Below, piece after piece: positions 19,969 to 29,365 of a DNA stretch of 64,000 nt (position 1 is the first letter of the stretch; the number at the start of each line of letters is the position of its first letter). The stretch is taken from contig OY754970.1 of assembly GCA_963576475.1 (NCBI GenBank), positions 41,314,647-41,378,646 on the forward strand, written 5' to 3'. The translations under genes and the position numbers were made by a program. The notes beneath the pieces are model-generated. The model did not search any database. It was not told the DNA's origin and saw only the letters and a list, made by a program, of their open reading frames with translations. Origin of the DNA: Molanna angustata. Its lineage: Eukaryota > Arthropoda > Insecta > Trichoptera > Molannidae.

Positions 19969-20155
19969 GGGTCGATGGCAGAGCTGTTAGCGCACTGGGC
20001 TAGTAATCCAGTGGTCGCGAGTTCGAATCCTACCTCGACCGATTTCGTTCACCTATAGCACAAGCATTTATGCTTATTTTAGGGAACGTAGGAAGATGTA
20101 TATGTACTTGTTTAGCAAGGACATAATCATTTTTTATTAAAAAAAAAAAAAGAAT
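19969..20155 (+). mobile_element. SINE3 copy (tRNA-Thr-like head)
   Basis: The head GGGTCGATGGCAGAGCTG and GTCGCGAGTTCGAATCC folds like a tRNA: acceptor GGTCGA against TCGACC, anticodon stem CTGGG against TCCAG, loop CTAGTAA with anticodon AGT (Thr type). T-stem mismatches and the attached body (CGATTTCGTTCACCTATAGC, AGGGAACGTAGGAAGATG, ACTTGTTTAGCAAGGAC) show it is a SINE, not a working tRNA. The poly(A) is near 20139. Confidence 0.85.
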
Positions 20156-20290
20156 TAGAAACATAAAAAAAAATAATAATATTGACCTCACGTTGCTTTG
20201 ATTGGTTGGAGGAAATTACCTTGTGGCAATATATTCTCGCCATTTTACACAGTATTATATATGAAGCTTAATAAATAAATAAAGAATATT
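20156..20290 (+). mobile_element. LINE family F 3' terminus
   Basis: GATTGGTTGGAGGAAATTACC, CAATATATTCTCGCC and a final AATAAATAAATAAA match the family F 3' end. It is a short 5'-truncated copy. Confidence 0.65.
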
Positions 20291-20475
20291 TTGAAAAATC
20301 AAAAAAACAACTTAAAAAAATCCTTTATATTACTCCTGCTTTATTCAAACCCTTCCTTCCTATACTCATATATATGTTCAGTACTTTGGGTGTTGTTTTC
20401 ACTTCTTTTTCTTTTATTTGAATTTTTTTTATTAATATTGTTGTATTTTATGTATGTAGGTACAATTTTCTTAAA
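20291..20475. other. Unassigned T-rich sequence
   Basis: The 66-codon frame at 20291-20491 is low-complexity hydrophobic translation of T-rich DNA and is not called a gene. Confidence 0.4.
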
Positions 20476-20889
20476 GGTTCTTAAACAATAATATCGCGTT
20501 GTGTCTCTGACGAGGTAAGCAGGCCGTACCTAATGTACTTTAAAGGTTCTTAAACAATAATATCGCGTTGTGTCTCTGACGAGGTAAGCAGGCCGTACCT
20601 AATGTACTTTAAAGGTTCTTAAACAATAATATCGCGTTGTGTCTCTGACGAGGTAAGCAGGCCGTACCTAATGTACTTTAAAGGTTCTTAAACAATAATA
20701 TCGCGTTGTGTCTCTGACGAGGTAAGCAGGCCGTACCTAATGTACTTTAAAGGTTCTTAAACAATAATATCGCGTTGTGTCTCTGACGAGGTAAGCAGGC
20801 CGTACCTAATGTACTTTAAAGGTTCTTAAACAATAATATCGCGTTGTGTCTCTGACGAGGTAAGCAGGCCGTACCTAATGTACTTTAAA
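20476..20889 (+). repeat. Tandem array: six identical 69-bp units
   Basis: The unit starts GGTTCTTAAACAATAATATC and continues CGTTGTGTCTCTGACGAGG, TAAGCAGGCCGTACC and TAATGTACTTTAAA. Unit starts are at 20476, 20545, 20614, 20683, 20752 and 20821. I see no difference between copies, so the array is very young or homogenised, or it is an assembly product. It begins directly after a partial match (TTCTTAAA). It encodes no protein. Confidence 0.97.
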
Positions 20890-21140
20890 AAAAATTGATC
20901 CGAATATGAAAATATGTTCACCCTATACCTACTATGTTTATGTGCCCGTGAAAACTACGGTGTTACAAGTGGGAAAATCTTACAACTTGCTCGTAGTTTA
21001 ACAACATCACAATTCGAAGATAATTTATATAATAACTCTTTTAACAGTAGACTACAGTATATACATAGTATAGTCTACATATTATTATGTATATACCTAG
21101 TCAATATTCAAATAATGCAATTTATAGTTAAACAATACAA
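20890..21140. other. Unassigned spacer
   Basis: The 113-codon frame at 20914-21255 has no recognisable motif and runs into the LINE fragment below. Confidence 0.4.
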
Positions 21141-21255
21141 GCTTTATCATCATCATCAGTATGTCTTTGCCCGCTGCAGGACATTGACTTCTCTCCTCCC
21201 GATCCTGTGCGACTACCGTCCACTGGAGTCCATTAATCATCACATCAAGATTTAA
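21141..21255 (-). mobile_element. LINE 3' terminus with (GAT)n tail
   Basis: On the minus strand the sequence runs AATGTCCTGCAGCGGGCAAA, then ACTGATGATGATGATAA. This wording, a cag-tgg-type end followed by GATGATGAT, is a common LINE 3' end in Lepidoptera and other insects. It is a short, 5'-truncated fragment. Confidence 0.6.
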
Positions 21256-21502
21256 TGAAGGTGTCAAAACTCTGTTTAACGCATATAGGGATAATTTTAT
21301 TCAACTTTAAATGCCCGTGAATATATAAACCGTTTTTTCCTCATATCAAAATTATTGATAATTTTAAGATATTACGTTTTTCTTAAAAAAAAACATCTCA
21401 GGATAGGATAGTGTGGAGTTAAGATCCTTTTTATAACACCGAATAGGTAAAATTTGATGTAGGTAATGTAAGTGTAGTGAGATCGTTAAGAAGAATGAAG
21501 AT
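21256..21502. other. Unassigned spacer
   Basis: No feature is seen. Confidence 0.4.
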
Positions 21503-21690
21503 GGGTCGACGGTAGAGCGGGTAGCGCGCTGGGTTAGTAATCCAGTGGTCGCGAGTTCGAATCCTGCCTCGACCGATTTCGTTCACCTATAGCACAAGCA
21601 TTTATTTGCTTATTTTAGGGAACGTAGGAAGATGTTTATGTACTTGTTTAACAAGGACGCATTCATTTTTTTGATAGCAAAAAAAAAAAT
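21503..21690 (+). mobile_element. SINE3 copy, full length
   Basis: Same head and body as the 19.97-kb copy (GGGTCGACGGTAGAGCGGG, GTCGCGAGTTCGAATCCTG, TTCACCTATAGCACAAGC, TTAACAAGGACGCATTC) with an A-run at 21679. It lies directly against an RTE fragment. Confidence 0.88.
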
Positions 21691-22000
21691 TGTAATAGAA
21701 CGATGTATGACCGGGTAAAAATGAGGACGTAAGGAATGAATGTAAAATGAAGAAAGATGTCATTTCTAGAATGAAAGTGAACACATTGAGATGGTTTGGT
21801 CACATGGGGAGAATGAATGAGAAGTGCCTGACGAAGAAAATATACAGATCGGAAAGGAATGGACGACCATGTGAACGATATTCTGAAAGACGGAAATGTT
21901 AGCAATGTGAGCAATAGACGAACATGTATGAGACGATGCATGAATGTGGACGAGGCGAGGAATGCGTGCCAGGATAGAAAAATTTGGAAGAATACAAAAA
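21684..22000 (+). pseudogene. RTE C-terminal fragment, frameshifted
   Basis: The DNA matches the intact RTE copy in the same order: AATTGTAATAGAACGATGTA, TTGAGATGGTTTGGTCACAT (the RWFGH motif), GACCATGTGAACGATATTCT and ATGAGACGATGCATGAATGT. Indels break every frame. It ends abruptly near 21995 without the RTE 3' terminus. Confidence 0.8.
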
Positions 22001-22250
22001 TGAATCTTTTAAAACAGAAATAAGTGACATATATGGGAGGTGGCTGGCTGGCGATGGAGCGTGCCCTGCAGGTACCTAAGACAAACAACGTGTATGGAGA
22101 TGAGATCGTACCAGGAAACATCTTGTACCGCATATTATTAACGAGTTGCCGATTAAAATAAGAAATATTTTAAAGTCTAACGAAACGAAAATAGTAACTA
22201 TAAAAAATACTCTTAAACATCTGTATCTGAAATCAAGCGTTCGTTAGACT
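22001..22250 (+). pseudogene. Jockey/CR1-like LINE C-terminal fragment
   Basis: From about 22128 the plus strand reads HIINELPIKIRNILKS, then IKNTLKHLYLKSSVR and a stop at 22245. The pattern, LP-IR followed by a helix and a K-L-K-YL ending, fits the C-terminus of Jockey/CR1-type ORF2. The upstream part (22001-22127) could not be placed. Confidence 0.55.
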
Positions 22251-23199
22251 TTGAATTATTATTGTTGATTAATTATAGGTATAATGTATATTATGTGTAA
22301 GGTTTAATTCAATTTTTTTTTCTTTCAAATTTCAATTTTTTTTTCTTTCAAATATTAGTTTAGTCTCTGTGTCTTTAATATTTGAGATAAGTTTATTGAA
22401 ATAATTATATGTGAAATTTATAATATTATGTGAAAGAGAGAATCTGCTCTGCCAAAAAACTGCTTTGCAGTTTGGCGGGAAAATAAGAATGTATTACTTT
22501 TTATTAAAAAATAAATATCTTTAAAAAAAAAGGTAGGTAGGAGCCATAGGTATGGTCTATGTTTTAAAAAACCTGATGGTCAAATAAATATTATTGGCAA
22601 AATAATATTGATTTACATTAAGGTATTATGGCTACATCTATTTTTGGACAGATACCCACGTCATGAAGGATTAAACCAAAAATAAGTGAAAAGTTTGTTA
22701 CATAGTATATGTAAATAAGGTTAATTCCAGATCAAAACATATTATAAGCAAAATACCTTTGAACATTTCTGAATATTTTATTAGCTCTCTTTCCAATTCT
22801 GATAAACATGATATATGATTTAATGTTTTTTTTATTTCCGTATATATTTTTTTGATTCATACTAGGTATAAATATAAATGTTAATATAAATGATATTTAA
22901 ATGTTAAAAAAATTGTAAATAAAAATATAAAAAAAATAATTGATATAACCAATATCATATGTTTGTTTATTTTTTACCTTTTGATTGTATTCTTCAGCAT
23001 TCGTGACTCAGTAGGTAAGTTATATAATGTAGAAATCAAGTCGAATAAGGGTCTTTTGATTCAAAAGTCAAAAATCTAACTATAAAAACACTTACATAAC
23101 TACAACACCCTTACAGTGATTCTGAATAATTTATCAGCCCTATAATAATTATATCAATACGTGTATATAAAAAAAAAGTTTGATTTGGTTAATACATAC
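22251..23199. other. Unassigned A+T-rich region
   Basis: There is no gene. TTTGGCGGGAAA at 22471-22482 is a perfect match to an E2F-type site and lies beside a small hairpin (CAAAAAACTGC against GCAGTTTG, 22453-22475). Its meaning is unknown. Confidence 0.4.
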
Positions 23200-23485
23200 A
23201 CATATACCATCACGCCATGTTCCTCGAGGGGTACTGAACCGAACGCCACTTTTTCCTATCTTGGCACACATTCATCGCCTCGTCAACATTCATACATCTT
23301 CTTATGAATGATCACGCTTCTATCATTTACGTCTTTTAGAATATCGTTCACATGGTCGTGCCATCCCTTTCTTGTTTGCCTTCGACCTCTACGTTGTCTT
23401 CGTCAGGTAATTCTCATTCATTAATCCTAATTGGTCAAACTATTTCAATGTGTTGACTTTCATTCTATCAATTTATCAGCCTTTT
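23200..23485 (-). pseudogene. RTE 3' fragment
   Basis: The minus strand reads the RTE C-terminal words GGGATGGCACGACCATGTGA and ACGATATTCTAAAAGACG, and ends ACATGGCGTGATGGTATATG at about 23203. Several indels are present. Its 5' side abuts a SINE3 copy. Confidence 0.82.
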
Positions 23486-23487
23486 TT

Positions 23488-23640
23488 ACATATAAGAATG
23501 AATATGTCCTTGAAACAAGAAATAAGCTTGAATTCTTGTACTATAGGCGAATGAAATCGGTCGTGGCAGGATTCGAAATCGCCACCTCTGGATTACTAAC
23601 CCATTGCGTTAACCGCTCTGCCATTATCAATCTTTCATTC
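23488..23640 (-). mobile_element. SINE3 copy, minus strand
   Basis: AAGAATGAATATGTCCTTG is the complement of the SINE3 3' end. GCAGGATTCGAAATCGCCAC near 23567 is the complemented B-box part, and TTAACCGCTCTGCCATT closes the head. RTE fragments of opposite orientation lie on either side. Confidence 0.78.
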
Positions 23641-23734
23641 TGTTCTTATTTCCTCCTTTCATCTGTTATCAGTGATGAATTAACGAAACATACCTACCAA
23701 AGGAAGACAAAGTTACGTAATCGTAGCCATTAAT

Positions 23735-23860
23735 AACGCAACCGTAGAACCAACTTTAACGTATGCAAGTGAAACCTAGACCTGACAGAAATCAAACGCA
23801 GTTGAAATAAGATCGCTGAAAAAAAATTGTAATAGAACGATGGAAATCGAATATTTTTAC
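23735..23860 (+). pseudogene. RTE internal fragment
   Basis: AACTTTAACGTATGCAAGTG, GTTGAAATAAGATCGCTGA and TTGTAATAGAACGATGGAA match the RTE segment around VVPTLTYASETWTWQ and VEMRSLRR. Stops and a deletion are present. Confidence 0.7.
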
Positions 23861-23914
23861 AGTTCCAAAATATACACAAACAATTTTTTTTCCCTGTCGG
23901 GAGTCAATGATATT

Positions 23915-24275
23915 TTTAAGACAAATTTTCACCATCTCAATAGAGACGAAGTTGTAATATTATAGGAGAACCGGGAAATCAAGGCACCTAAAGGGCTTAC
24001 GATTTATCATTGGCTAGTTTATGTAGTTTATGCGCTTGCGCAACTTTCACCAATAATGATTTTTTATTAATATAAGAAAAAAACAATAAAAAGGAAGAAT
24101 CAGAACACTATTAACGGGTGAAGAGCCAAAAAAAAAGGAAATTGGTGAACGTTCCCCAAGCGCATAAAGTGATCACGTAAACTAGCCGATAGCTGGTCGT
24201 TAGCCCTGTAGGTGCCTTGATCTCCCAGTTCCCCTATAATATTTTGTATCTATTGAGATGTCATAAAAATAGATG
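23915..24275. mobile_element. TIR element, family A copy 3 (both ends, short)
   Basis: The left end has CATCTCAATAGAGACGAAGT from 23933 and GAGAACCGGGAAATC. The right end has CCCCTATAATATTTTG and TATTGAGATG, ending at 24260. Inner inverted words are shared (AAGGCACCTAAAGGGCTTAC against GTAGGTGCCTTGATC). The copy is about 330 bases, shorter than copy 1, so its middle differs or is deleted. Outer flanks AAGACAAATTTTCAC and TCATAAAAAT resemble the extended TIR of copy 1. Confidence 0.85.
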
Positions 24276-24421
24276 AGATTAGTTAAATGAAATGAAATTA
24301 GTTAGATTAGTTAAATGAAAGTTAGATTAGTTAAATGAAAGTTAGATTAGTTAGATAAGTTAGATTAGTTAAATGAAAGATTAGTTAAATGAAATTTTAG
24401 ATTAGTTAAATGAAATGAAAT
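24276..24421 (+). repeat. Simple tandem repeat of GTTAGATTAGTTAAATGAAA
   Basis: Seven or eight imperfect units built from TTAGATTAGTTAAATGAAA lie between family A copy 3 and family C copy 2. Unit length varies from about 12 to 25 bases. Confidence 0.9.
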
Positions 24422-24432
24422 CACAAAGAAAA

Positions 24433-25005
24433 CGAGTGGGTTGTGGCCAACGCTAAACTCCTCACTAACAAGTCATTCTACAAATTATTCAAATTTTGTA
24501 TGGAAAATATTTAGCATTTTCATGAAATGAGTTTGATAAATTGTTTTTTTTATTTAAATATTTTATTATGAAAACTTGATAACTCTTCAATGCCATTTTA
24601 TAAAAGTGATGTGTCTTTTTATCAATTTGAAAATAAAAATATCAAATTTTAAATTTCCTGAGCTTGGGGTCACTTTGAAATATTTGACAGTTAAATAAAT
24701 TGAGAAGCACTATTCAGATATCCTTCAAAATCTAATGGGATCTAAGCGAGTATTAGATATATACATTTGCAAAATTTGAAAAGAATCGAATGAGTACTTT
24801 AGTCTATAATCGATAAAGTAAAAATTAACACGCCGTACATAGCACACAGCACATAGCAAACAGATACATTGTGATGAAACTTTCGGAATACAATCTCAGC
24901 ATGATACTAGTTGATAATCTGCAAAAAAACAATAGCCTTAAAAATTGCGAAATCATAACTCCCCACTACATCCCCTTGGGTTAGTGAAGAGTAAAAACAA
25001 TCGTT
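24433..25005 (+). mobile_element. Repeat family C, copy 2
   Basis: It opens CGAGTGGGTTGTGGCCAACG then CTAAACTCCTCACTAAC, and runs through GAGCTTGGGGTCACTTTG, AATCTAATGGGATCTAAGCG and CAATCTCAGCATGATACTAG. It closes CCCCTTGGGTTAGTGAAGAG. It is in opposite orientation to the copies at 16.2 and 41.1 kb. Confidence 0.87.
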
Positions 25006-25286
25006 TGTCGATGATGAGATTAGATTAGGTTTATAAAAGATGGCTATGATAATATAAAATTATTATTTCAAAACAATTTTTCAATTCAACTGAACCATCA
25101 ATTCGTAGGTATGGACTTTCATACAAAACTTAGTTGGTATTGCAAAGTTTCATCTTCTTAGGGAAACGTACATTAAATATATTTTTCACAAAAAGGTGAA
25201 CGTTTGGTTTATTGTTAGGGGAGAGGAGTGAAACAAAGTTGAAAGTAAGAAAACATATTTGTAAACGTTCCACGTGTCCAAAATGT
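25006..25286. other. Unassigned spacer
   Basis: No gene is seen. The minus frames at 25130-25514 are driven by the microsatellite. Confidence 0.4.
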
Positions 25287-25295
25287 GTATGTATG

Positions 25296-25325
<30 letters not shown>
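25287..25325 (+). repeat. (GTAT)n microsatellite
   Basis: About nine to ten GTAT units. The same tetramer forms the 3' tail of the RTE element, so it may be a leftover tail, but no RTE body adjoins it. Confidence 0.95.
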
Positions 25326-25326
<1 letters not shown>

Positions 25327-25499
25327 TGTGATCTGACGTGGAAAAGAAAGTAAGAAGAAATATTATTCTCCGTAACAAAAGTTATATACTTATATGTGGT
25401 TATGATTGATAATATCAATGTCGTAAAACCAAAGTTAGTTGTCAAGTTGATCACAAAACTATGAGTGAAATCTTCACAAGCGAAGCTACCGGCTGCAGA

Positions 25500-26065
25500 C
25501 GGGTATACATACATACTTATATACCATCACGCCGTTTCCCTATTTGGGGTAGGCAGAGAGAACCGAACGCCAGACTCTTCTATCTTGACATACCTGTTTT
25601 GCCTCATTTACATTCATACATCGCGTCATACATGGTCTCCTATTGTTCTGACTTCGTATGTTCCCCTCTTTCAAAATCTCATTTATATGATCATGCCAGC
25701 TCTTTCTAGGTCGACCCTTACATCTCATTCCACTCTTTTCAGCCTTGTATACTTTCTTTGTCAGTCGTTCATCGTTCATTCTCTCTACATGTCCGAACCA
25801 TCGCAAAGCATTTATCTTCATTCTACTCAAAATATCCCTTTCAATCTTACATTCTCTTCTGATATCTTGATTCCTTATCCTATCATAAATTGTTTTACCA
25901 CACATTCGTCTTAGGGACCTCATTTCCACAGCGTTAATTTTACTTTCATGCGTCTTCTGCCATGCCCATGTCTCACTTGCATACATTATGGTTGGAACGA
26001 CAATAGAGTTGTGCATTGCGAGTTTTGCTGGCCAGACGGGTATAATAATAAAAATAACACACATT
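25500..26065 (-). pseudogene. RTE 5'-truncated copy, C-terminal frame still open
   Basis: The minus frame from about 26064 to 25540 preserves roughly the last 160 residues of the RTE protein: NSIVVPTIMYASETWAWQ, VEMRSLRRMCGKTIYDR, NALRWFGHVERMNDERLTKK, GRPRKSWHDHINEILKEGN and WRSVLSAYP. The 3' end is AAACGGCGTGATGGTATATA with a (TATG)-like tail at 25500-25515. Its open frame and high similarity to the 59-62 kb protein indicate a relatively recent insertion of the same or a sister family. The first 15 or so residues of the frame are host flank. Confidence 0.9.
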
Positions 26066-26089
26066 GCAATAAATATATAATTACAGATA

Positions 26090-26645
26090 GAACCACCCTA
26101 CACAATAGACCCGATATTACTCTGATTGAGAAAAATATATAGATATTTGTTCATCAAAATAAAAGGTCTGATTTATAAAACTTCCATCAGACCTACTATA
26201 CCACTTACTCGTTCTTACTCGTTCACAGTTCATGCAGCTCGGATGTGGAATCTATCCAGCAGCCGGAGAGTATCAGAGATGCCACTAATTTGATAGCATT
26301 CAAAAAGCACACTTTCTGAAGTCACACTTTCTATCCACATAAACACAAATTAACGTCTTTTTCCCTTTATCCCACTTCCTTTCTCCTCTCCTTTCCTCCA
26401 TCCAATAAACATAGTGTTTCTACATATCTGATTTTTTTCATTCTTATTTTTGTTCTTATTTATACATAATTTTTTTTTATATTTATTTTGTATTTTTAAT
26501 TCATAATTTTCTTTTTTTTCCTTTTTCTATATGTATTCTTATATTCCTGTAACTGTTTGTATTTACCATGGTGGTTGACTGGTAGAAATTGCCTGCGGAC
26601 AATAAGTCCGCCACGTTGATTAACTCATTAAAAGTCTTTAATTAT
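26090..26645 (+). pseudogene. LINE family F 3' end (coding remnant plus 3' UTR)
   Basis: The coding end is broken: SYSFTVHAARMWN in one frame, and RDATNLIAFKKHTF in a nearby frame. The 3' UTR is pyrimidine-rich and ends GGTTGACTGGTAGAAATTGC, then GACAATAAGTCCGCCACG. The R-WN-P ... FKK pattern is the C-terminus of CR1/Jockey-type ORF2. Confidence 0.7.
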
Positions 26646-26649
26646 CATT

Positions 26650-27060
26650 ATGCCACCAAGTGCTGGGCTTTGAAGATGTGCCACGAAAAGAGCATCCACA
26701 CAGCTAAAGTGGGAATGCTGAGATGGGCGTGACTATGATGGACGGAATGTCCATGTCCCAGGAAGCGTTGGCGTGGCCTCAATCACCGATAAGTTGGTCG
26801 AGAGTAGATTGACATGGTATGGACACGTCACAAGGCAACCAAAGGGCAATATGATACGCAAAGCGATGGACAGTGCAGGCCAAATGACCAGGAAGACCGC
26901 TGACATCGTGGCACTACACCATCAGAAGAAAGTTGCGGGAGGCAGACTTACGCAAAGGAGAAGCACAGGAGAGAAAGACTTGGCGAATGACGACGAGGAG
27001 AACCGACCCCACATAATGGGAAGAAATGATCAAGGTGCAGAAGAAGAGACAACATAATAC
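26650..27060 (+). pseudogene. LINE C-terminal fragment (ESRLTWYGHV type)
   Basis: Frames give CWALKMCHEKSIHTAKVGML, then (after a frameshift) ASITDKLVESRLTWYGHVTR, QPKGNMIRKAMDSAGQ. This is the usual LINE C-terminus in which the W-K-M-L block is followed by R-R-WYGHV. The family differs from the RTE at 59 kb. The clade is not fixed. The last 40 residues of the open frame are not recognisable. Confidence 0.7.
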
Positions 27061-27079
27061 CATTTTAAGGTATATTTCA

Positions 27080-27390
27080 GTCAATCTGATTGAACCATAT
27101 TTATCTGACAACACCTGATTACATCTTCCTCTCCTCTTCCTTTCCTTATCATTTAGTTTTCCTATCATTGCTATAAATTGATCTTACATATATGCTATCT
27201 TCTTTTTTTTATTTTTCTTCCGCTTTCTTTATTTATTTTGTAATGTGATTAACTTATTGACATAGTACACATTGTTTTGTATACTTAACATTTACTCTGG
27301 TTGGTTGGAAGAATTTTCCATCATGCAATAAGCCCGCTAGTGTACTAATTATATGTACAAGAAGATTCAAATAAATAAAAAAAAAACCAA
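27080..27390 (+). mobile_element. LINE family F 3' UTR
   Basis: CTGATTACATCTTCCTCTCC, ATTTAGTTTTCCTATCATTG, ATGTGATTAACTTATTG, CTGGTTGGTTGGAAGAATTT and CAATAAGCCCGCTAG are collinear with the copy at 54.9 kb. It is a 5'-truncated insertion ending in an A-rich run. GTCAATCTGATTGAAC at 27080-27095 recurs at 27816. Confidence 0.8.
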
Positions 27391-27394
27391 AGTT

Positions 27395-27822
27395 GCATTA
27401 ACGCAAACATTGTAAAAAATGAACTTATAATGCTGGTGCATTTTGGAGGCTACACCTATGCGAGAGCATTGTCGCCTCATGTACAAGGACTGTTGCTTTC
27501 ATTGTTTACAAAAAAAAAAAAATTCTCAATAGATGGCGTAACAAAAAGGTTTATTCGTACTTCATAGATGGCAATGGTGTTTTTCGGCTTATTTTCAAAC
27601 TATCAGTTTCTCATTATTATAATATAACTATAGAACTCAAAACAAATACATTGATAAGGGAACTCAATAAGAAGGCATAATTGGTGAACGTTGCGCAAGC
27701 GCATTGAGTGATCACGTCAACCAGCCGATGACAGGTCGTAAGCCCTGTATGTGCCTTCAGTTCCTGGTTCTTCTTTAATATTCCAACTTCGTCTGAATTG
27801 AGATGTAAAAAAATTGTCAATC
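27395..27822. mobile_element. TIR element, family A copy 4
   Basis: It contains TGCGAGAGCATTGTCGCCTC near 27458, ATAGATGGCGTAACAAAAAGG near 27531, AATTGGTGAACGTTGCGCAA near 27680, GTAAGCCCTGTATGTGCCTT, then TTCCAACTTCGTCTGAATTG and AGATG at the right end (27805). The left TIR is not recognisable. The outer right flank AAAAATTGTCAAT matches copy 1. Confidence 0.8.
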
Positions 27823-28600
27823 TGATTGAACTTGAAAAGAAGAGCATAAAACTTCAGTAGTCAATGAAGATGGCAAGTGTTCATCGTTTAGCAGATCAAA
27901 TAGACAAATCTTGATTAGACAGTAAAACATACCTATATGTTTAAATCACTGTGGTTATTAAGTAACAAAAGTGGTTGAACAATCTCAATTATTGACGTAA
28001 ATTAAGCCCAAGTTGATGCCAAAAGAGATGAGTTTGACGTCCGATTCGCTCTTCCTATCTTAAACGTGGAAACAGCGCGATTTTATTACATTTCTGTAGG
28101 ATTTGCAAAGAAAATGCGTTTAATATGACGTAGTGGTATTATTAAGTCGGACATGCCGTTAGATTATTCTTCACAATATTTCTGAAACATGACGCAAAGA
28201 CAAATCTGACGCAAGAAATAATGAGAGAGAGAAAAATCTGGGGTCAATGTTTGGTACAATATTGTATTGTATATAGGGATGATCAAGCGTCTGACCAAAG
28301 ATAAATTTAAGGTCTTGGTCATTTAATGGCATTTAATTTATATATTTTTTTCTTAGACTCGCAGCTGGAAAATTTATCTTTTTTGACCATGAAACCGCTC
28401 AACACAACGAAAAATCTATATGCACTCAAAAGTAAAATGTACCTACTTACATATTTTTCAAAATGAATATTAACATAGACTTGAATATACATTTATGAAT
28501 AAATTTCATAAAAAAACCCTACTTGAAAATGTACTTAGCACGAAAATGGTGGGACTATTATTTTTTTATATATATTTTTTAATTTAAAAAATTTAAAACC
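27823..28600. other. Unassigned A+T-rich region
   Basis: I see no gene or repeat. Confidence 0.4.
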
Positions 28601-28735
28601 CATATGAGAGCCTGCGTGACCCAGTTAGTACATGTATATCTGACACCTGAACCAGAGGAGTCAGATATATATTTGATTCGGATCCATTATACTCTTCCGA
28701 AGAAGCACACTACGTGGATTTGATTCGATCTTATG
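28601..28735 (+). mobile_element. Decayed SINE1-like head
   Basis: GCCTGCGTGACCCAGTTAGT and TATCTGACACCTGAACCAGA follow the SINE1 head order. The segment after it (CCATTATACTCTTCCGAAGA then AGCACACTAC) recurs near 47.01 kb. Confidence 0.4.
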
Positions 28736-29225
28736 TGTTGTGCGGAAATATAAAAGATCAGCTTGAAAACGTGAATGTCGTCCCGTTTATTAATATGTCC
28801 AATGTCCATAGGTATTGTCGAAGTATACTTCTCCGGAAGAGACACGACATCCATGCATATTTGGAATTGTGATTAACACTTATATTTAGGCCAAATAACA
28901 TTTATTACGTCTTTGGTCAGCGAAAACCACGACCAATGCTGGTTTGCGATATAGAGCACATGCCTATGATACAGAGATTACCTATATTATGCCATACATT
29001 AGGCCCACAAAACTTATTTAGAACAGACGTCAAACAGTTACATACGACGTGCAGACTTTGTCACATTTATAAGAATAAATTACATAGGTATTTAAACTAC
29101 TGCCGCAATATAATATTAAAACAACTTGTTCATTTATTAAGTGATACATTCAAAATAATTTGCATTGAACATTTCACAATATTGAAAATTTAAATTACTA
29201 ATACCAACGATGAATAATTTCAAAA
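28736..29225. other. Unassigned spacer
   Basis: The 85-codon frame at 28936-29193 has no recognised motif. It starts inside ordinary A+T-rich sequence and is not called a gene. Confidence 0.4.
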
Positions 29226-29365
29226 AAATTAATTATGGCCACTGCATCATAATGGTTAGTCGTTTGACTTCTGTGCTGATGTTCTGAGTTCGAATCCAAT
29301 AACCCTGGAAATACTGTAGTTGGAAAAATTTACATTCAGCAATACACGGAGCACTTGCACAGTTT
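29226..29365 (+). mobile_element. SINE2 relic
   Basis: GGCCACTGCATCATAATGGTT, CTGAGTTCGAATCCAATAAC (B box) and a worn body and tail (GGAAATACTGTAGTTGG, GCACTTGCACAGTTTGC) follow the SINE2 order. Confidence 0.5.

Noticed and set aside
19969..20040. Functional tRNA-Thr gene
   Set aside because: The T stem is mispaired and the same head and body recur several times as SINE3.
20476..20889. CRISPR-like array of regular repeats
   Set aside because: The 69-base units are directly tandem with no unique spacers, and the genome is eukaryotic.
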